64,000 nt of DNA from Candidatus Omnitrophota bacterium (lineage in GTDB: Bacteria; Omnitrophota; Gorgyraeia; Zapsychrales; Zapsychraceae), in the NCBI GenBank assembly GCA_020632495.1, contig JACKFL010000006.1, forward strand, positions 1,116,001 to 1,180,000, read 5' to 3'. Each line of letters begins with the position of its first letter. Within the stretch, counting starts at the first letter, position 1. Shown piece by piece: positions 14,825-22,533 of this stretch. The notes under the pieces were generated by a model that saw nothing but the letters and a program-made list of their open reading frames with translations, searched no databases and was not told where the DNA came from. Made by a program: the position numbers and the translations under genes.

Positions 14825-15304
14825 TCAATTTTCCTTATCAGAGGCTGAATCCTCCTCAAGGAGGCTCACGTAGGTGCAGGTATCCCCGTTGAGGCCGATC
14901 TTTATTTTTTTCCCGATACTCTTGCCCAGTTTCTCGTCTGTTTGGGCTTTTTGATTGAGATTAAAATTTCCGCTGATGGCTCCCATAAAGAAGTCATCCT
15001 CATTCTTGTATCCGTATTCAATGCCCTGCGTTTCCTTCGTAATGGTGCATTTAACGGTCGTTTCCTTTAACGGGCCGGTCAGCATCCTGACTTCGATAAG
15101 CCCGCCGGGTTTGTAAGACAGGATCGTCGCCTGAAATACCTGGATGGCCTTCATGGTCCCGCTTTTGAAGAGTTCGGAGGCGTCGGTGATTAATTCAACC
15201 CCGTCTTCCATATTTTCCGCATCGGATTGGGCCGCGGCCGGCAGGACCATGAATCCGTTTGTACAAACAAACACTAACCCCAACAATAACAGCCGATTTT
15301 TCAT
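14825..15304 (-). CDS. Secreted protein, possible YibQ/RhaD-unlike translocated regulator; unknown function
   Basis: A 159-residue protein with a clear signal peptide (MKNRLLLLGLVFVCTNGF, cleavage after AAAQ near residue 25). The mature domain has a beta-strand pattern (IEVRMLTGPLKETTVKCTI, KKIKIGLNGDTCTYVSLL) and two cysteines that could pair. The call line names no family with confidence: none was recognised. The start at 15304 follows a strong GGGAGG site. It lies 10 bp after the stop of the gene at 15315-15839 on the same strand, so the two are probably one transcript from the promoter at 15848-15876. Confidence 0.55.
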   Translation of the reverse strand: MKNRLLLLGLVFVCTNGFMVLPAAAQSDAENMEDGVELITDASELFKSGTMKAIQVFQATILSYKPGGLIEVRMLTGPLKETTVKCTITKETQGIEYGYKNEDDFFMGAISGNFNLNQKAQTDEKLGKSIGKKIKIGLNGDTCTYVSLLEEDSASDKEN

Positions 15305-15314
15305 CTTGCCTCCC

Positions 15315-15839
15315 TCATGCGCCGCCGGCGCTATAGGCTTTTCTCTGAATATTGTGAATGATTTTAAACAGGTCGCTGTCCGGATCGATGACGTTTTCGC
15401 AGCTGTCGAGTATGACCTTGCCGCGGTTGGTCGAAAACGTGTAAATATACTGCGCGCCGTCATAGGCGGTCGGACACGTTCCCGTAAATTTCGTTGCCCG
15501 GATACTCTCAAAATCGGTCGTCTCGATCAGCCAGATTAGTTCCATGAAATCCTGTTGATCGACCTCGAAGGACCTTTCGCGGACCGGTTTTTCAAGCGGG
15601 CCTTCCTGAACGCCGGCAGTGCCATCCTGATAAACCGTCAGGGTGGTATGGCATTGGCCGTATTCGCACATCCCGCCGACATTACTGACCTGCAGCAGGG
15701 CCTTGCCCGGAGCCGCCGCCTGTTCCTGCGCCCGGCCGGGTACGGCGCCGAGCAGGACCGTCCAGCAGAGCATAACAACAACTCTGCGAAACACCCGGCC
15801 CCTTCCCGCCTCACCGAAAGTGTGTGAGAAAATCTTCAT
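15315..15839 (-). CDS. Secreted protein of unknown function, predicted leaderless mRNA
   Basis: A 174-residue protein with a signal peptide (residues about 1-37; VVVMLCWTVLLGAVPGRAQ). The mature part has four cysteines, two close together (GGMCEYGQCHTT) and two distal (GTCPTAYDG, DSCENVID), which could form two disulfides. No family was recognised, though the sequence pattern resembles small beta-rich inhibitors or lipoprotein-like domains. The ATG at 15839 lies only 8 nt beyond the TATAAT of its promoter, so the transcript should start at or within a few bases of the start codon. A TTG nine bases upstream overlaps the -10 and cannot be used. Confidence 0.65.
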   Translation of the reverse strand: MKIFSHTFGEAGRGRVFRRVVVMLCWTVLLGAVPGRAQEQAAAPGKALLQVSNVGGMCEYGQCHTTLTVYQDGTAGVQEGPLEKPVRERSFEVDQQDFMELIWLIETTDFESIRATKFTGTCPTAYDGAQYIYTFSTNRGKVILDSCENVIDPDSDLFKIIHNIQRKAYSAGGA

Positions 15840-15847
15840 AATGGGCA

Positions 15848-15876
15848 ATTATAACGGTTTTGGCGGATTTGAACAA
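15848..15876 (-). promoter_or_regulatory. Promoter (AAAAC-TATAAT family) abutting the start codon
   Basis: Minus strand: TTGTTC (15871-15876), 17-bp spacer with CCGCCAAAACCGT, TATAAT (15848-15853), then TGCCC. The downstream ATG is at 15839, so a leaderless or near-leaderless mRNA is predicted. Confidence 0.75.
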
Positions 15877-15944
15877 GATAGCATTTGAGGGCGTCCGGTA
15901 GGGATGTTAGCCTTATGCTCGGTAAGTAGCGCTGAAGGGTATAG

Positions 15945-16373
15945 TCACAACCACTGACCGGTAATCGACATCCCGGCGATCAATGCGGCGGCCACAGATA
16001 TGCAGAAAATCCAGATGAGGATGCTTATGCTCAGTAAAATCCCCCCGCCGGGAGTCTTCCTGATCCCAATCACGGCAGCCACGACTTGGGCGACCAACAG
16101 GAAGAATAATACATTCGCGGCTACTTCGGAAAATGGCTGTGGCTGACGAGCACTGTCCGCGCGGCAGCAGGTCCCATAAATCAGAATAATCAAGGGGACC
16201 GAAGCGGACCGTCCTATCCAGCGCCAATTCAGTTTCGCGTTACGATGTGATTTCAGCCAAAGAACGAAACTTATCAGAGAGAGCACGACTAATCCGATTG
16301 TGACGGGCCAGACATAGAAAAATAGGCCCGGGATCATAGAACATAACAAAACAAAATAGCCGAGTGATTCCAT
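15945..16373 (-). CDS. Small multi-pass membrane protein, unknown
   Basis: A 142-residue protein with four predicted transmembrane helices (about residues 5-22, 25-40, 54-68 and a C-terminal pair in the last 60 residues). The ATG at 16373 has GAGG upstream; an in-frame GTG at 16421 would add 16 residues. No family was recognised. Cys-Cys in the loop (YGTCCRADS) is the only notable feature. It sits between the B12-radical SAM gene and a promoter that points away, with no clear functional link. Confidence 0.55.
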   Translation of the reverse strand: MESLGYFVLLCSMIPGLFFYVWPVTIGLVVLSLISFVLWLKSHRNAKLNWRWIGRSASVPLIILIYGTCCRADSARQPQPFSEVAANVLFFLLVAQVVAAVIGIRKTPGGGILLSISILIWIFCISVAAALIAGMSITGQWL

Positions 16374-16440
16374 CGGATGCCTCGCTTTGAGAAACACCAA
16401 TTTGCTGCCACCTGAGAACACTTAAAGCATTCGAGTCTTC

Positions 16441-17949
16441 TCACGTTGCGCAGGAACACTTCCCTTCCTTCTCTTTATTTCCCTTGGCCGCAGACCCGCA
16501 CGGGGACGGAGTCGACTCCTTGCTCCGGCTGTAATAGACCTTGAGATTCCCTATGCCCATGGCAAGCAGCTGCACGGGATTGCGTTTGAAACAGCGGAAC
16601 TGCATCCAGCCGAAACAGACGATAAAGACCTGCTCGAAAAACCAGTTGGGCGGCAGGCGGATCAGCCGCCGGATGAGGGGCTCCATCCACGGGAATTTGA
16701 CGGCCAGATAAAAGAACTTGTGCAGATTGACCAGCTCCCGGATATTGTCCTGTTTCAACAGTGACCCCTTGAAAAATGTTGAGTCATAACCGGCCGGGTC
16801 CGGATCGTCCAGCAGGCCGTCCTTCTTCATCTGGTTGGTCAGGACCAGCTCCGGGTAGGGCTGAAACACGGAATAATACAGATAGTCGGTCTTGGCCTCC
16901 CGGTTCAGGCGGACGGTCTCAAAGGCATTGTCCACGGTCTCGCCCGGCAGGCCCAGCATGTTCGACGTCAGAAAGCGGATGCCGTGACGGTGCAGGCGGT
17001 CGGCCGTCTGGAAGAACTGTTCGTTGGTGAAGCGCTTGTTGAGCACCTTGTGCCGGAGATCTTCGTTGCCGGTCTCAAGGCCGAGGCACACCCGGAACAC
17101 TCCGGCCTCCGCCAACAGCTCTGCGGTCTCCTCGTCCACCGTATCGGCAGTCACGCTGCAGATAAACGGCACGGTGATATTTTCTTTGTACAGCCCGCAG
17201 AATTCGCGCAGCCAGGTCTTGTTGACGGTGAACAGCTCGTCCACGAAAGTGAAAGACTTGGGGTGATAACGTTCCTGCAGTTCCTTCAGCTGGTCGATCA
17301 TGTATTGCGGGGAATGTTTGCGGATGAACTGGCCCTTGCCGCGCATCATTTCTTTGAGCGTGGTGTTCATGCAGTAGGAGCAGTTAAAGGTGCAGCCGCG
17401 GCCGGCAATGACGTCCAGCGAATCCAGCCGGTCGAAATATCCGGACTTCGCGTACATCCCGCGGTCGGGGAACGGCAGGTCATCGAGGTTCTCGACCAGA
17501 TTCCCCATGGGATTCTCAACGACGCCCTGCGGTGTGCGCACCCACAGGCTGCGGATCCGCGAATAATCCGCGCCCGCGGCGAGCTTGCGGCAGAGTTCGC
17601 GCATGGCCGGCTCCCCCTCGCCCTGGCAGGCGACGTCGATGCTGGCATGCGCCATGGTTTTCGCCGGAAAAAGCGTGGCCTGCGTGCCGCCGACCACCAC
17701 GAGTATTCCGGGCCGCTTGCGTTTGATGCGGTCCGCGATCTGCAGGGTCCATTCGATGTCGCCTGTGGCCGTCAGTGCGGAAAACATGACCACATCCGGC
17801 GCCAGTTCCAGGATCTCCTGGGCGGCCTTCTGCGGATCGGCCTGCATGACCAGGTCCGTTTCGTGGCCGTCCTCCTTCAGGACGGCGGAAATGGTCATGA
17901 ACCCGAACAGGGAATAGACGATGCGCTGGCAAAAGACGATCTTCAGCAT
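16441..17949 (-). CDS. B12-binding domain radical SAM protein
   Basis: A 502-residue enzyme. Residues about 1-140 form a Rossmann-like cobalamin-binding domain (DVVMFSALTATGDIEWTL, VVVGGTQATLF). The radical-SAM core follows with the CxxxCxxC motif GCTFNCSYCMNT near residue 190. Members methylate unactivated carbons or rearrange rings in lipid, hopanoid, bacteriochlorophyll and peptide natural-product pathways, and substrates cannot be read from sequence. The extreme C-terminus is Cys-rich (KCSCAT). AAGGAGAG precedes the ATG. There are no obvious pathway partners nearby, so it is an orphan by context. Confidence 0.9.
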   Translation of the reverse strand: MLKIVFCQRIVYSLFGFMTISAVLKEDGHETDLVMQADPQKAAQEILELAPDVVMFSALTATGDIEWTLQIADRIKRKRPGILVVVGGTQATLFPAKTMAHASIDVACQGEGEPAMRELCRKLAAGADYSRIRSLWVRTPQGVVENPMGNLVENLDDLPFPDRGMYAKSGYFDRLDSLDVIAGRGCTFNCSYCMNTTLKEMMRGKGQFIRKHSPQYMIDQLKELQERYHPKSFTFVDELFTVNKTWLREFCGLYKENITVPFICSVTADTVDEETAELLAEAGVFRVCLGLETGNEDLRHKVLNKRFTNEQFFQTADRLHRHGIRFLTSNMLGLPGETVDNAFETVRLNREAKTDYLYYSVFQPYPELVLTNQMKKDGLLDDPDPAGYDSTFFKGSLLKQDNIRELVNLHKFFYLAVKFPWMEPLIRRLIRLPPNWFFEQVFIVCFGWMQFRCFKRNPVQLLAMGIGNLKVYYSRSKESTPSPCGSAAKGNKEKEGKCSCAT

Positions 17950-18149
17950 AACTCTCCTTGGTGAATGCTACGGGGATTATACAGGCATCAGGCGGGTATG
18001 GCAAGCCGGGGAGATAGCGGATCGGTGACGCTGACGGGGGCTGTGCGGCCATTGTGTCTTTGACCGTAAACACCGTGAAGGTTTCGTCATCGTGTCCCGG
18101 GTAGGAGTTGTCCGCAAACGGAAACCGGGCAGTGAACGACGTCTGGGAG

Positions 18150-18596
18150 TCAGACAACCATCTTCTTTGCTTCTTCGATGGCCTTCTTCGCTTTGGATAG
18201 TTTTTGAAACGCGTAGACTCCCAAGGGGATCAGGATAAACCCCAGGAGTACCTTCAGGGTATACACACCGCTGATGACCGCCAGGACCGCCAGGACAAAC
18301 ATCCCCGAGCCCGGCTGCGGGAGGCTGTAGATGGTATTGGTCGTACGGTTATTGAGCGCGAGGATATGGAATTCCCCGTTTTGCCGTCCGGCCGCCGTCA
18401 CCGAATCGCCGTTGGTCAAGTTGACGCGCATGCTCATGAAGGCGGGTTTGTTATCGATCCGAAAGGCCGTGGTCGTTGTTGTGGTGACGCTGCTTGTCGC
18501 AGAGGCGGGCGCGTTGTCCGTGGTCACGGTCGTATTGACGGTAACATTGGAACTTATTTGCACTCCGCTTACGATTCCTGATATCCTGGTGATCAT
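18150..18596 (-). CDS. Membrane protein, unknown
   Basis: A 148-residue protein. The N-terminal half is Thr/Val/Asn-rich with alternating beta character (VTVNTTVTTDNAP). Two adjacent transmembrane helices follow (MFVLAVLAVISGVYTLKVLLGFILIPLGVYAF) and a short basic-helical tail (KLSKAKKAIEEAKKMVV). AGGAGAAAT precedes the start; GTG at 18599 is an alternative. No family was recognised. The soluble half could be cytoplasmic and ligand-sensing, given the absence of an N-terminal signal. Confidence 0.55.
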   Translation of the reverse strand: MITRISGIVSGVQISSNVTVNTTVTTDNAPASATSSVTTTTTTAFRIDNKPAFMSMRVNLTNGDSVTAAGRQNGEFHILALNNRTTNTIYSLPQPGSGMFVLAVLAVISGVYTLKVLLGFILIPLGVYAFQKLSKAKKAIEEAKKMVV

Positions 18597-18663
18597 CACG
18601 ATTTCTCCTGCAGGGTGAGATTATTGGTATGAATGCGGTAAAGGCGAATGACAGAGTCGGTCT

Positions 18664-18705
18664 TCAGGACATTCGGGGAGGGGGCTCTTTATAAAATGCG
18701 CTCAT
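18664..18705 (-). CDS. Possible 13-residue leader peptide
   Basis: ATG at 18703-18705 has a near-perfect AAAGGAG 5-6 nt upstream and reads MSAFYKEPPPRMS before a TGA. It lies between the stop of the large thioredoxin-fold gene and the start of the membrane protein at 18596, about 65 nt before the latter. Its PPP run could stall ribosomes. There is no supporting evidence beyond the ribosome site. Confidence 0.25.
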   Translation of the reverse strand: MSAFYKEPPPRMS

Positions 18706-18731
18706 CTTGGCTCCTTTGTTGAAACCATGGC

Positions 18732-18750
18732 CCCGGTGCGTCACCGGGGC
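18732..18750 (-). terminator. Stem-loop after the two-domain thioredoxin-fold gene
   Basis: CCCCGGTG (18732-18739) and CACCGGGG form a perfect 8-bp GC stem with a 3-nt loop, 19 bp past the stop at 18769. The following T-tract is short, so termination may be partial. Confidence 0.45.
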
Positions 18751-18768
18751 GGTGAAGCATGACGCGGT

Positions 18769-20379
18769 CTACTTTCCGAGTACCCGCGCCATTTCATTAA
18801 CGGCCGCGGAGGCCCGTTCGGTGGGTTGGCCGTACATTTTACTGGAAGACACCAGGACGTTGGTGTATTTGTCCAGGACCACGATACCGGGGGTGTGGAT
18901 GGCCCCCAGGCCGTTGATCAGAAAATACACCCGGCCCTTCTGCCATGCCGGGATCGTCGGCCACGGCATGGACTGCTGTTTCATGTAGGCCAGCATCGGC
19001 GGCAGGGTGTTTTCCCACGGCCAGACGATAAAGGCGACGTCATCACGGTCCTTGAAATTCTCGTTGTAATATTTAACGAACTCGGGCGTGAAGGCGTGCG
19101 AAAACCCGCAGGTCGACGCCGTGATGAACAGGACATAATACTTCGCTTCCTTTACCGCCACGGGTTTGCCGTCGCTGTCTACCGTGAGGCCCTTGAAGAT
19201 CTCGGGCATCATTCCCGGCCGCTGGTCTTCCGGCAGGGACGCCAGCGCGCGCGCCCGCTCAAAAAGGTCGGTGTATTTTAGTTCCACCATCAGCAGCTCC
19301 GGCGTGCGCGGGTCGTACACACCGACTTTATCGGGGCGCATGTTGATCGCCCATACCTCACTTCCTTCTTTCAGCGTGATTTTACCGAAATTCAGGTCTT
19401 CCTTGATTTTTATCTTGGCCGGCCACAGCGAACGGTCAGCGGCGATGACTTGCGGGGTCAGGGCGCGCTGTTCCGGCGTCAATGTCGACCAATACTTATT
19501 GGCGTCGGTCAGCAGGGTGGTTTCGGTGGGTTCAAAACTCAGCGTGTAGCCCTTGGGCGCGATGAGTTCCACAGCGTTCGGCTTTACGTCGTACACCGCC
19601 AGGACAGAGCCTTCGTTGATGGGATCACCGTCGACCGTGATGCCGATCAGCAGCGTTGTTTTTTCGGGCCAGCGTTCGGGGTGTCCCACCAGATCACGCC
19701 AGGCCAGCGTCGGGGCGGCGGCCGGGATCGCGGGCTTATGGGCGGCCATGGGCGCGGCGCCGGCAGTGGCCGTATTTTGCGCCATGCCCGAGGCTGATGC
19801 TCCCGAGGTGACCGCGGCCAAAAGCGATTCAAAGGCATCCTTGCGGTACCCTCCGTCTGCATATAACTGCCCGTTTTCCTCCCAGAAAAACATCGGCGAC
19901 ACCAGGCTCTGGTCGCGCCAGCCGTTGCGCTGCAGGATCGGCAGGATGCGGCCCTTCAGCGTCACCTGCACGGCATTGTATGCGTCTACGCCCTCATCGG
20001 TGCTGTCAGCCGCCGGGGCGGTCTTCTTGCCGGTCATGAAGGCGTGATAGTCCGCGATACTTCTGGATTGTCCCAGCGCGGCGGTTTCATTGGTGGAACG
20101 CTGATTGACGGCATAAAAAATGTGCCGGGTTTCGACACCGGGAATCGTTCCCTGGTAATCTTTATAGAGTTGCTGGCAATACGGGCAGTCCGAAAACTCG
20201 AAGATGTAGAGAACCGGCCCGCTCCCCTCTTTCGTGTACGGCATTTCCTCTAATATCCGTTTGAGTTGCGACGCCTGGGTTTTAATGGGCAGGCTGGTGG
20301 CCGGCGCGGCTTGGGCGGAACCCACGAGAATAACTGCAGCAGTCAGTGATATAAGAAGAGAATGCAACGTCGTTTTCAT
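18769..20379 (-). CDS. Exported two-domain thioredoxin-fold protein (CPYC + CGFS)
   Basis: A 536-residue protein with a signal peptide (cleavage after SAQA, residue 24). Domain 1 (about 35-185) is DsbC/DsbG-like, with FEFSDCPYC placing the redox pair at C65/C68. A linker (about 190-240, Ala/Gly-rich) and a middle domain of unknown fold follow. Domain 2 (about 405-536) is tryparedoxin/nucleoredoxin-like, with CGFSHAFTPEF at C424 in place of the usual WCPPC and HTPGIVVLD supplying the cis-proline region. The second domain thus has only one active cysteine. Domain 1 is strongly similar to that of the gene at 56119-57474. A periplasmic disulfide isomerase or reductase role is inferred. It is driven by its own promoter (20469-20497). 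Confidence 0.8.
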   Translation of the reverse strand: MKTTLHSLLISLTAAVILVGSAQAAPATSLPIKTQASQLKRILEEMPYTKEGSGPVLYIFEFSDCPYCQQLYKDYQGTIPGVETRHIFYAVNQRSTNETAALGQSRSIADYHAFMTGKKTAPAADSTDEGVDAYNAVQVTLKGRILPILQRNGWRDQSLVSPMFFWEENGQLYADGGYRKDAFESLLAAVTSGASASGMAQNTATAGAAPMAAHKPAIPAAAPTLAWRDLVGHPERWPEKTTLLIGITVDGDPINEGSVLAVYDVKPNAVELIAPKGYTLSFEPTETTLLTDANKYWSTLTPEQRALTPQVIAADRSLWPAKIKIKEDLNFGKITLKEGSEVWAINMRPDKVGVYDPRTPELLMVELKYTDLFERARALASLPEDQRPGMMPEIFKGLTVDSDGKPVAVKEAKYYVLFITASTCGFSHAFTPEFVKYYNENFKDRDDVAFIVWPWENTLPPMLAYMKQQSMPWPTIPAWQKGRVYFLINGLGAIHTPGIVVLDKYTNVLVSSSKMYGQPTERASAAVNEMARVLGK

Positions 20380-20468
20380 CGGTGCTCCTTTGCCTTCATT
20401 GGTAGGCGGATAGATATTTTTTTGGGGGATGGGTTGATGCCTTGCTGCCATCTTGTCGATAACGGCCA

Positions 20469-20497
20469 ATTATAGCTGTTTTATCGCTTATAAACAA
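20469..20497 (-). promoter_or_regulatory. Promoter of the two-domain thioredoxin-fold gene (AAAAC-TATAAT family)
   Basis: Minus strand: TTGTTT (20492-20497), 17-bp spacer with GCGATAAAACAGC, TATAAT (20469-20474), then TGGCC. Leader about 85 nt. Confidence 0.72.
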
Positions 20498-20575
20498 TAT
20501 GGATTTTGACAGGGTGCCGGAACGGTTTTGAAGGCGGGGAACCCGGAGGATGCGGGGGCCGCCGCGGTGCAGGAG

Positions 20576-21166
20576 TTATGCGTTCTTGCTGAAATTGAGG
20601 GTGAACCCCGCGAAGGTACGGTACCGGCGGCCTTTCTCCAGTCCGGCCGCGGTGAAGAGCGCGTCGAGTTCCTCTTCCTCCAGCTTGTCCGGGTCCCCTT
20701 GCATCTCGGTGACAGACACCACTCCGCCGGGCTTGAGTGTCCGGGCGATTTCTTGCAAATAAACGTCGCGGTTCGCGACCTCACCCAGCACGGTCACCAG
20801 AAAGATCCGGTCGAAGGTGTTGTCCGCAAACGGAAACCGGGCGCCGCCCGCGCGGTGATATTCCACGTTCGTGTAACCGCGTTTCTTAAGACGCCGGCGC
20901 GCATGAGCGAGCATCTCCGGCTGGATGTCGTAGAGATAAAGTCTTCCTTGGGGAAGGCGTTTGGCCGCCTCGAGGCTGAAGTAGCCGGGACCCGGTCCGA
21001 TTTCGAGGACGTGGTGGCCGGCGGCGAGGTCCAGCCGGTTGACCAAGGCCGCGGGCGACAAAAGCAACCTGCGCAGCGGGATCAACAGGGTGAAGGCCAT
21101 TTGATAAGGGAACACGCCTTTCCCCGCAAAACGTCGGGAAACGGATGGAGTTTTGTCGTCAGGCAT
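20576..21166 (-). CDS. Class I SAM-dependent methyltransferase
   Basis: A 196-residue protein with the SAM motif VLEIGPGPGYFSLEAAKRL and motif LYDIQPEML, followed by GARFPFADNTFDRIFLVTVLGEV (motifs II/III of the UbiE/Methyltransf_11 type). An N-terminal hydrophobic stretch (FPYQMAFTLLIPLRRLLLSPAAL) suggests membrane association or binding of a hydrophobic substrate. The acceptor is unknown. GGAGG precedes the ATG. A 23-bp stretch of this gene (20820-20842) recurs exactly at 18108-18130 in the intergenic region before the radical SAM gene. Confidence 0.85.
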   Translation of the reverse strand: MPDDKTPSVSRRFAGKGVFPYQMAFTLLIPLRRLLLSPAALVNRLDLAAGHHVLEIGPGPGYFSLEAAKRLPQGRLYLYDIQPEMLAHARRRLKKRGYTNVEYHRAGGARFPFADNTFDRIFLVTVLGEVANRDVYLQEIARTLKPGGVVSVTEMQGDPDKLEEEELDALFTAAGLEKGRRYRTFAGFTLNFSKNA

Positions 21167-21203
21167 GTTGGTTATCCTCCGGTCTGCCGGAACAGAGGCG
21201 GAT

Positions 21204-21482
21204 TTATTTGAACCACTTCTCCGCGTTGGGCCGGCGGTGCGGGCAGCCGGGCCAGCAGCACGGCCGGCGTTTTCCCGCGCGCAGATCGGTTTGAAACCGT
21301 TCCAGCCGTTTCGCCCGGGTGTTCTCGCCCTTGGCGATTGTCATCCAGCAGATCCATTCATTACGCGCCAGAGGAGTCAGGCCGTTCCACAGCTCGCGCA
21401 GATCTGCCGAAGACTTCAGGACGGAACGCAGTTCGGAATGGACCTTGTGAACGACTCCGGTGGAGATAGTTGTGTTGGTCAT
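21204..21482 (-). CDS. YdeI/OmpD-associated family protein
   Basis: A 92-residue protein whose core, LTPLARNEWICWMTIAKGEN followed by TRAKRLERFQTDLRAGKRRPCCWPGC, matches the conserved C-terminal module of the YdeI or OmpD-associated family (sometimes called bacteriocin-protection proteins). The W-x-x-AK-x-x-x-TR-x-x-R pattern is the key. Function is poorly defined in the family; links to cationic peptide resistance were proposed for YdeI. The gene follows the dispersed repeat at 21490-21680, and the tail is Cys-rich. Confidence 0.72.
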   Translation of the reverse strand: MTNTTISTGVVHKVHSELRSVLKSSADLRELWNGLTPLARNEWICWMTIAKGENTRAKRLERFQTDLRAGKRRPCCWPGCPHRRPNAEKWFK

Positions 21483-21489
21483 GGGATGC

Positions 21490-21680
21490 TTCTGGTGCGA
21501 AGATAATATCGAATCGTCGAATGCTGGAATGTTTAAAACAATTTCGAATCAACGAATGCCCGAGACTATATCTAGTCAGTCAATATTCGAATGTTTCAAA
21601 CGATCCAGGTTTAGAACATTCGGTGATCGGACAGTTAGAATTTGTCTCGTATATTCGAGGATTCGGAATTACACATGGCT
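21490..21680 (+). repeat. Dispersed TTCGAAT-type intergenic repeat, copy A
   Basis: Contains ATTCGAATGTTTCAAACG and then ACATTCGGTGATCGG ... TTAGAATTTGTCTCG ... ATTCGAGGATTCGG. The same order is found in copy B at 22330-22512, on the same strand, on the other side of the TMEM175 gene. It is not a tRNA and has no conserved frame. Confidence 0.55.
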
Positions 21681-21721
21681 CCTTCCGCTCCACCCAGCGG
21701 TACTTTTCTGGAGAGCGTCCC

Positions 21722-22297
21722 TCAGCTGCGCAGCACCTTCTCGATGCGCTCGTCCGGCACGATCCACATCACGGCCACCAGCGCGTAGAGGCAGCCGGCC
21801 AGTATCGGGCTGACAAAGGCCAGGCATATGGCCGCGGCGTAGATGACCATGGAAAACTTTCCCTTGATATCGTTGCCCAGCGCCTTGGCAAGCAGGGAAT
21901 CCTTCCCGTGCGAATGCAGCAGCACCTTCACCAGGATGTTGTAGCTTAACCCGGCGAGCAGCAGGTTCACTCCGTAGAGGATGACCGGATTGCGGGCAAA
22001 GTGGTTCTCGCCCATCCAGCCGGTGACAAACGGGATCAACGACATCCAGAACAGCAGGACCATATTCGCCCACAGCACCCGTCCGTCGACCGATTTAACC
22101 GCCTTGAGCAGGTGATGATGATTGTTCCAGTATATCGCCAGGTAGGCGAAGCTCATCACGTAACTCAGAAAGACGGGGATGATGGGCTTAAGCGCCGACC
22201 ACTCCTCGCCGTGCGGGATTTTCATCTCCAGGACCATGATCGTGATGATGATCGCGATCACCGCGTCGCTGAAGGCTTCCATGCGGGTTTTGTCCAT
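21722..22297 (-). CDS. TMEM175-family (DUF1211) potassium channel homologue
   Basis: A 191-residue protein with about six transmembrane helices. The family signature RMEAFSDAVIAIIITI near residue 5 carries R5-x3-F9-S10-D11, the conserved R-x3-FSD of TMEM175. Bacterial TMEM175 forms tetrameric, weakly selective potassium channels in the inner membrane. Length is typical for single-repeat bacterial members. It is bracketed by two direct copies of the TTCGAAT repeat (21490-21680 and 22330-22512), so it may have been duplicated or moved as a unit. Confidence 0.9.
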   Translation of the reverse strand: MDKTRMEAFSDAVIAIIITIMVLEMKIPHGEEWSALKPIIPVFLSYVMSFAYLAIYWNNHHHLLKAVKSVDGRVLWANMVLLFWMSLIPFVTGWMGENHFARNPVILYGVNLLLAGLSYNILVKVLLHSHGKDSLLAKALGNDIKGKFSMVIYAAAICLAFVSPILAGCLYALVAVMWIVPDERIEKVLRS

Positions 22298-22329
22298 AAC
22301 TGTGTGTTCCTGATGTTGGGGACGGTTGA

Positions 22330-22512
22330 TTTAGCAATTTTGAAATGCGAATCTTAGAATGTTCGAATACTTGAAACAATATCGAATCATCGAATCTGCG
22401 AGACAATATCGAATACTTAAATATTCGAATTTTTCAAACGCATCATGTTTTAAACATTCGGTGATCGATAAATTAGAATTTGTCTCGTGTATTCGGGTAT
22501 TCGAAATTTTAC
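22330..22512 (+). repeat. Dispersed TTCGAAT-type intergenic repeat, copy B
   Basis: Carries ATATTCGAATTTTTCAAACG, ACATTCGGTGATCGATA, TTAGAATTTGTCTCG and TATTCGGGTATTCGAAA. It matches copy A in order and orientation across roughly 150 bp. Confidence 0.55.
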
Positions 22513-22533
22513 TCGCCGGCCCCCCACTCATCG

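Noticed and set aside
17516..18157. 213-codon minus-strand frame spanning the radical SAM gene's 5' part
   Set aside because: Runs in another frame of the radical SAM gene over most of its length. Only the outer ~50 codons are intergenic, where I note a methyltransferase-like fragment instead.
21490..22512. Possible CRISPR array from regularly recurring TTCGAAT units
   Set aside because: Units are irregular in length, have no constant repeat of 23-40 bp, no unique spacers and no cas genes.
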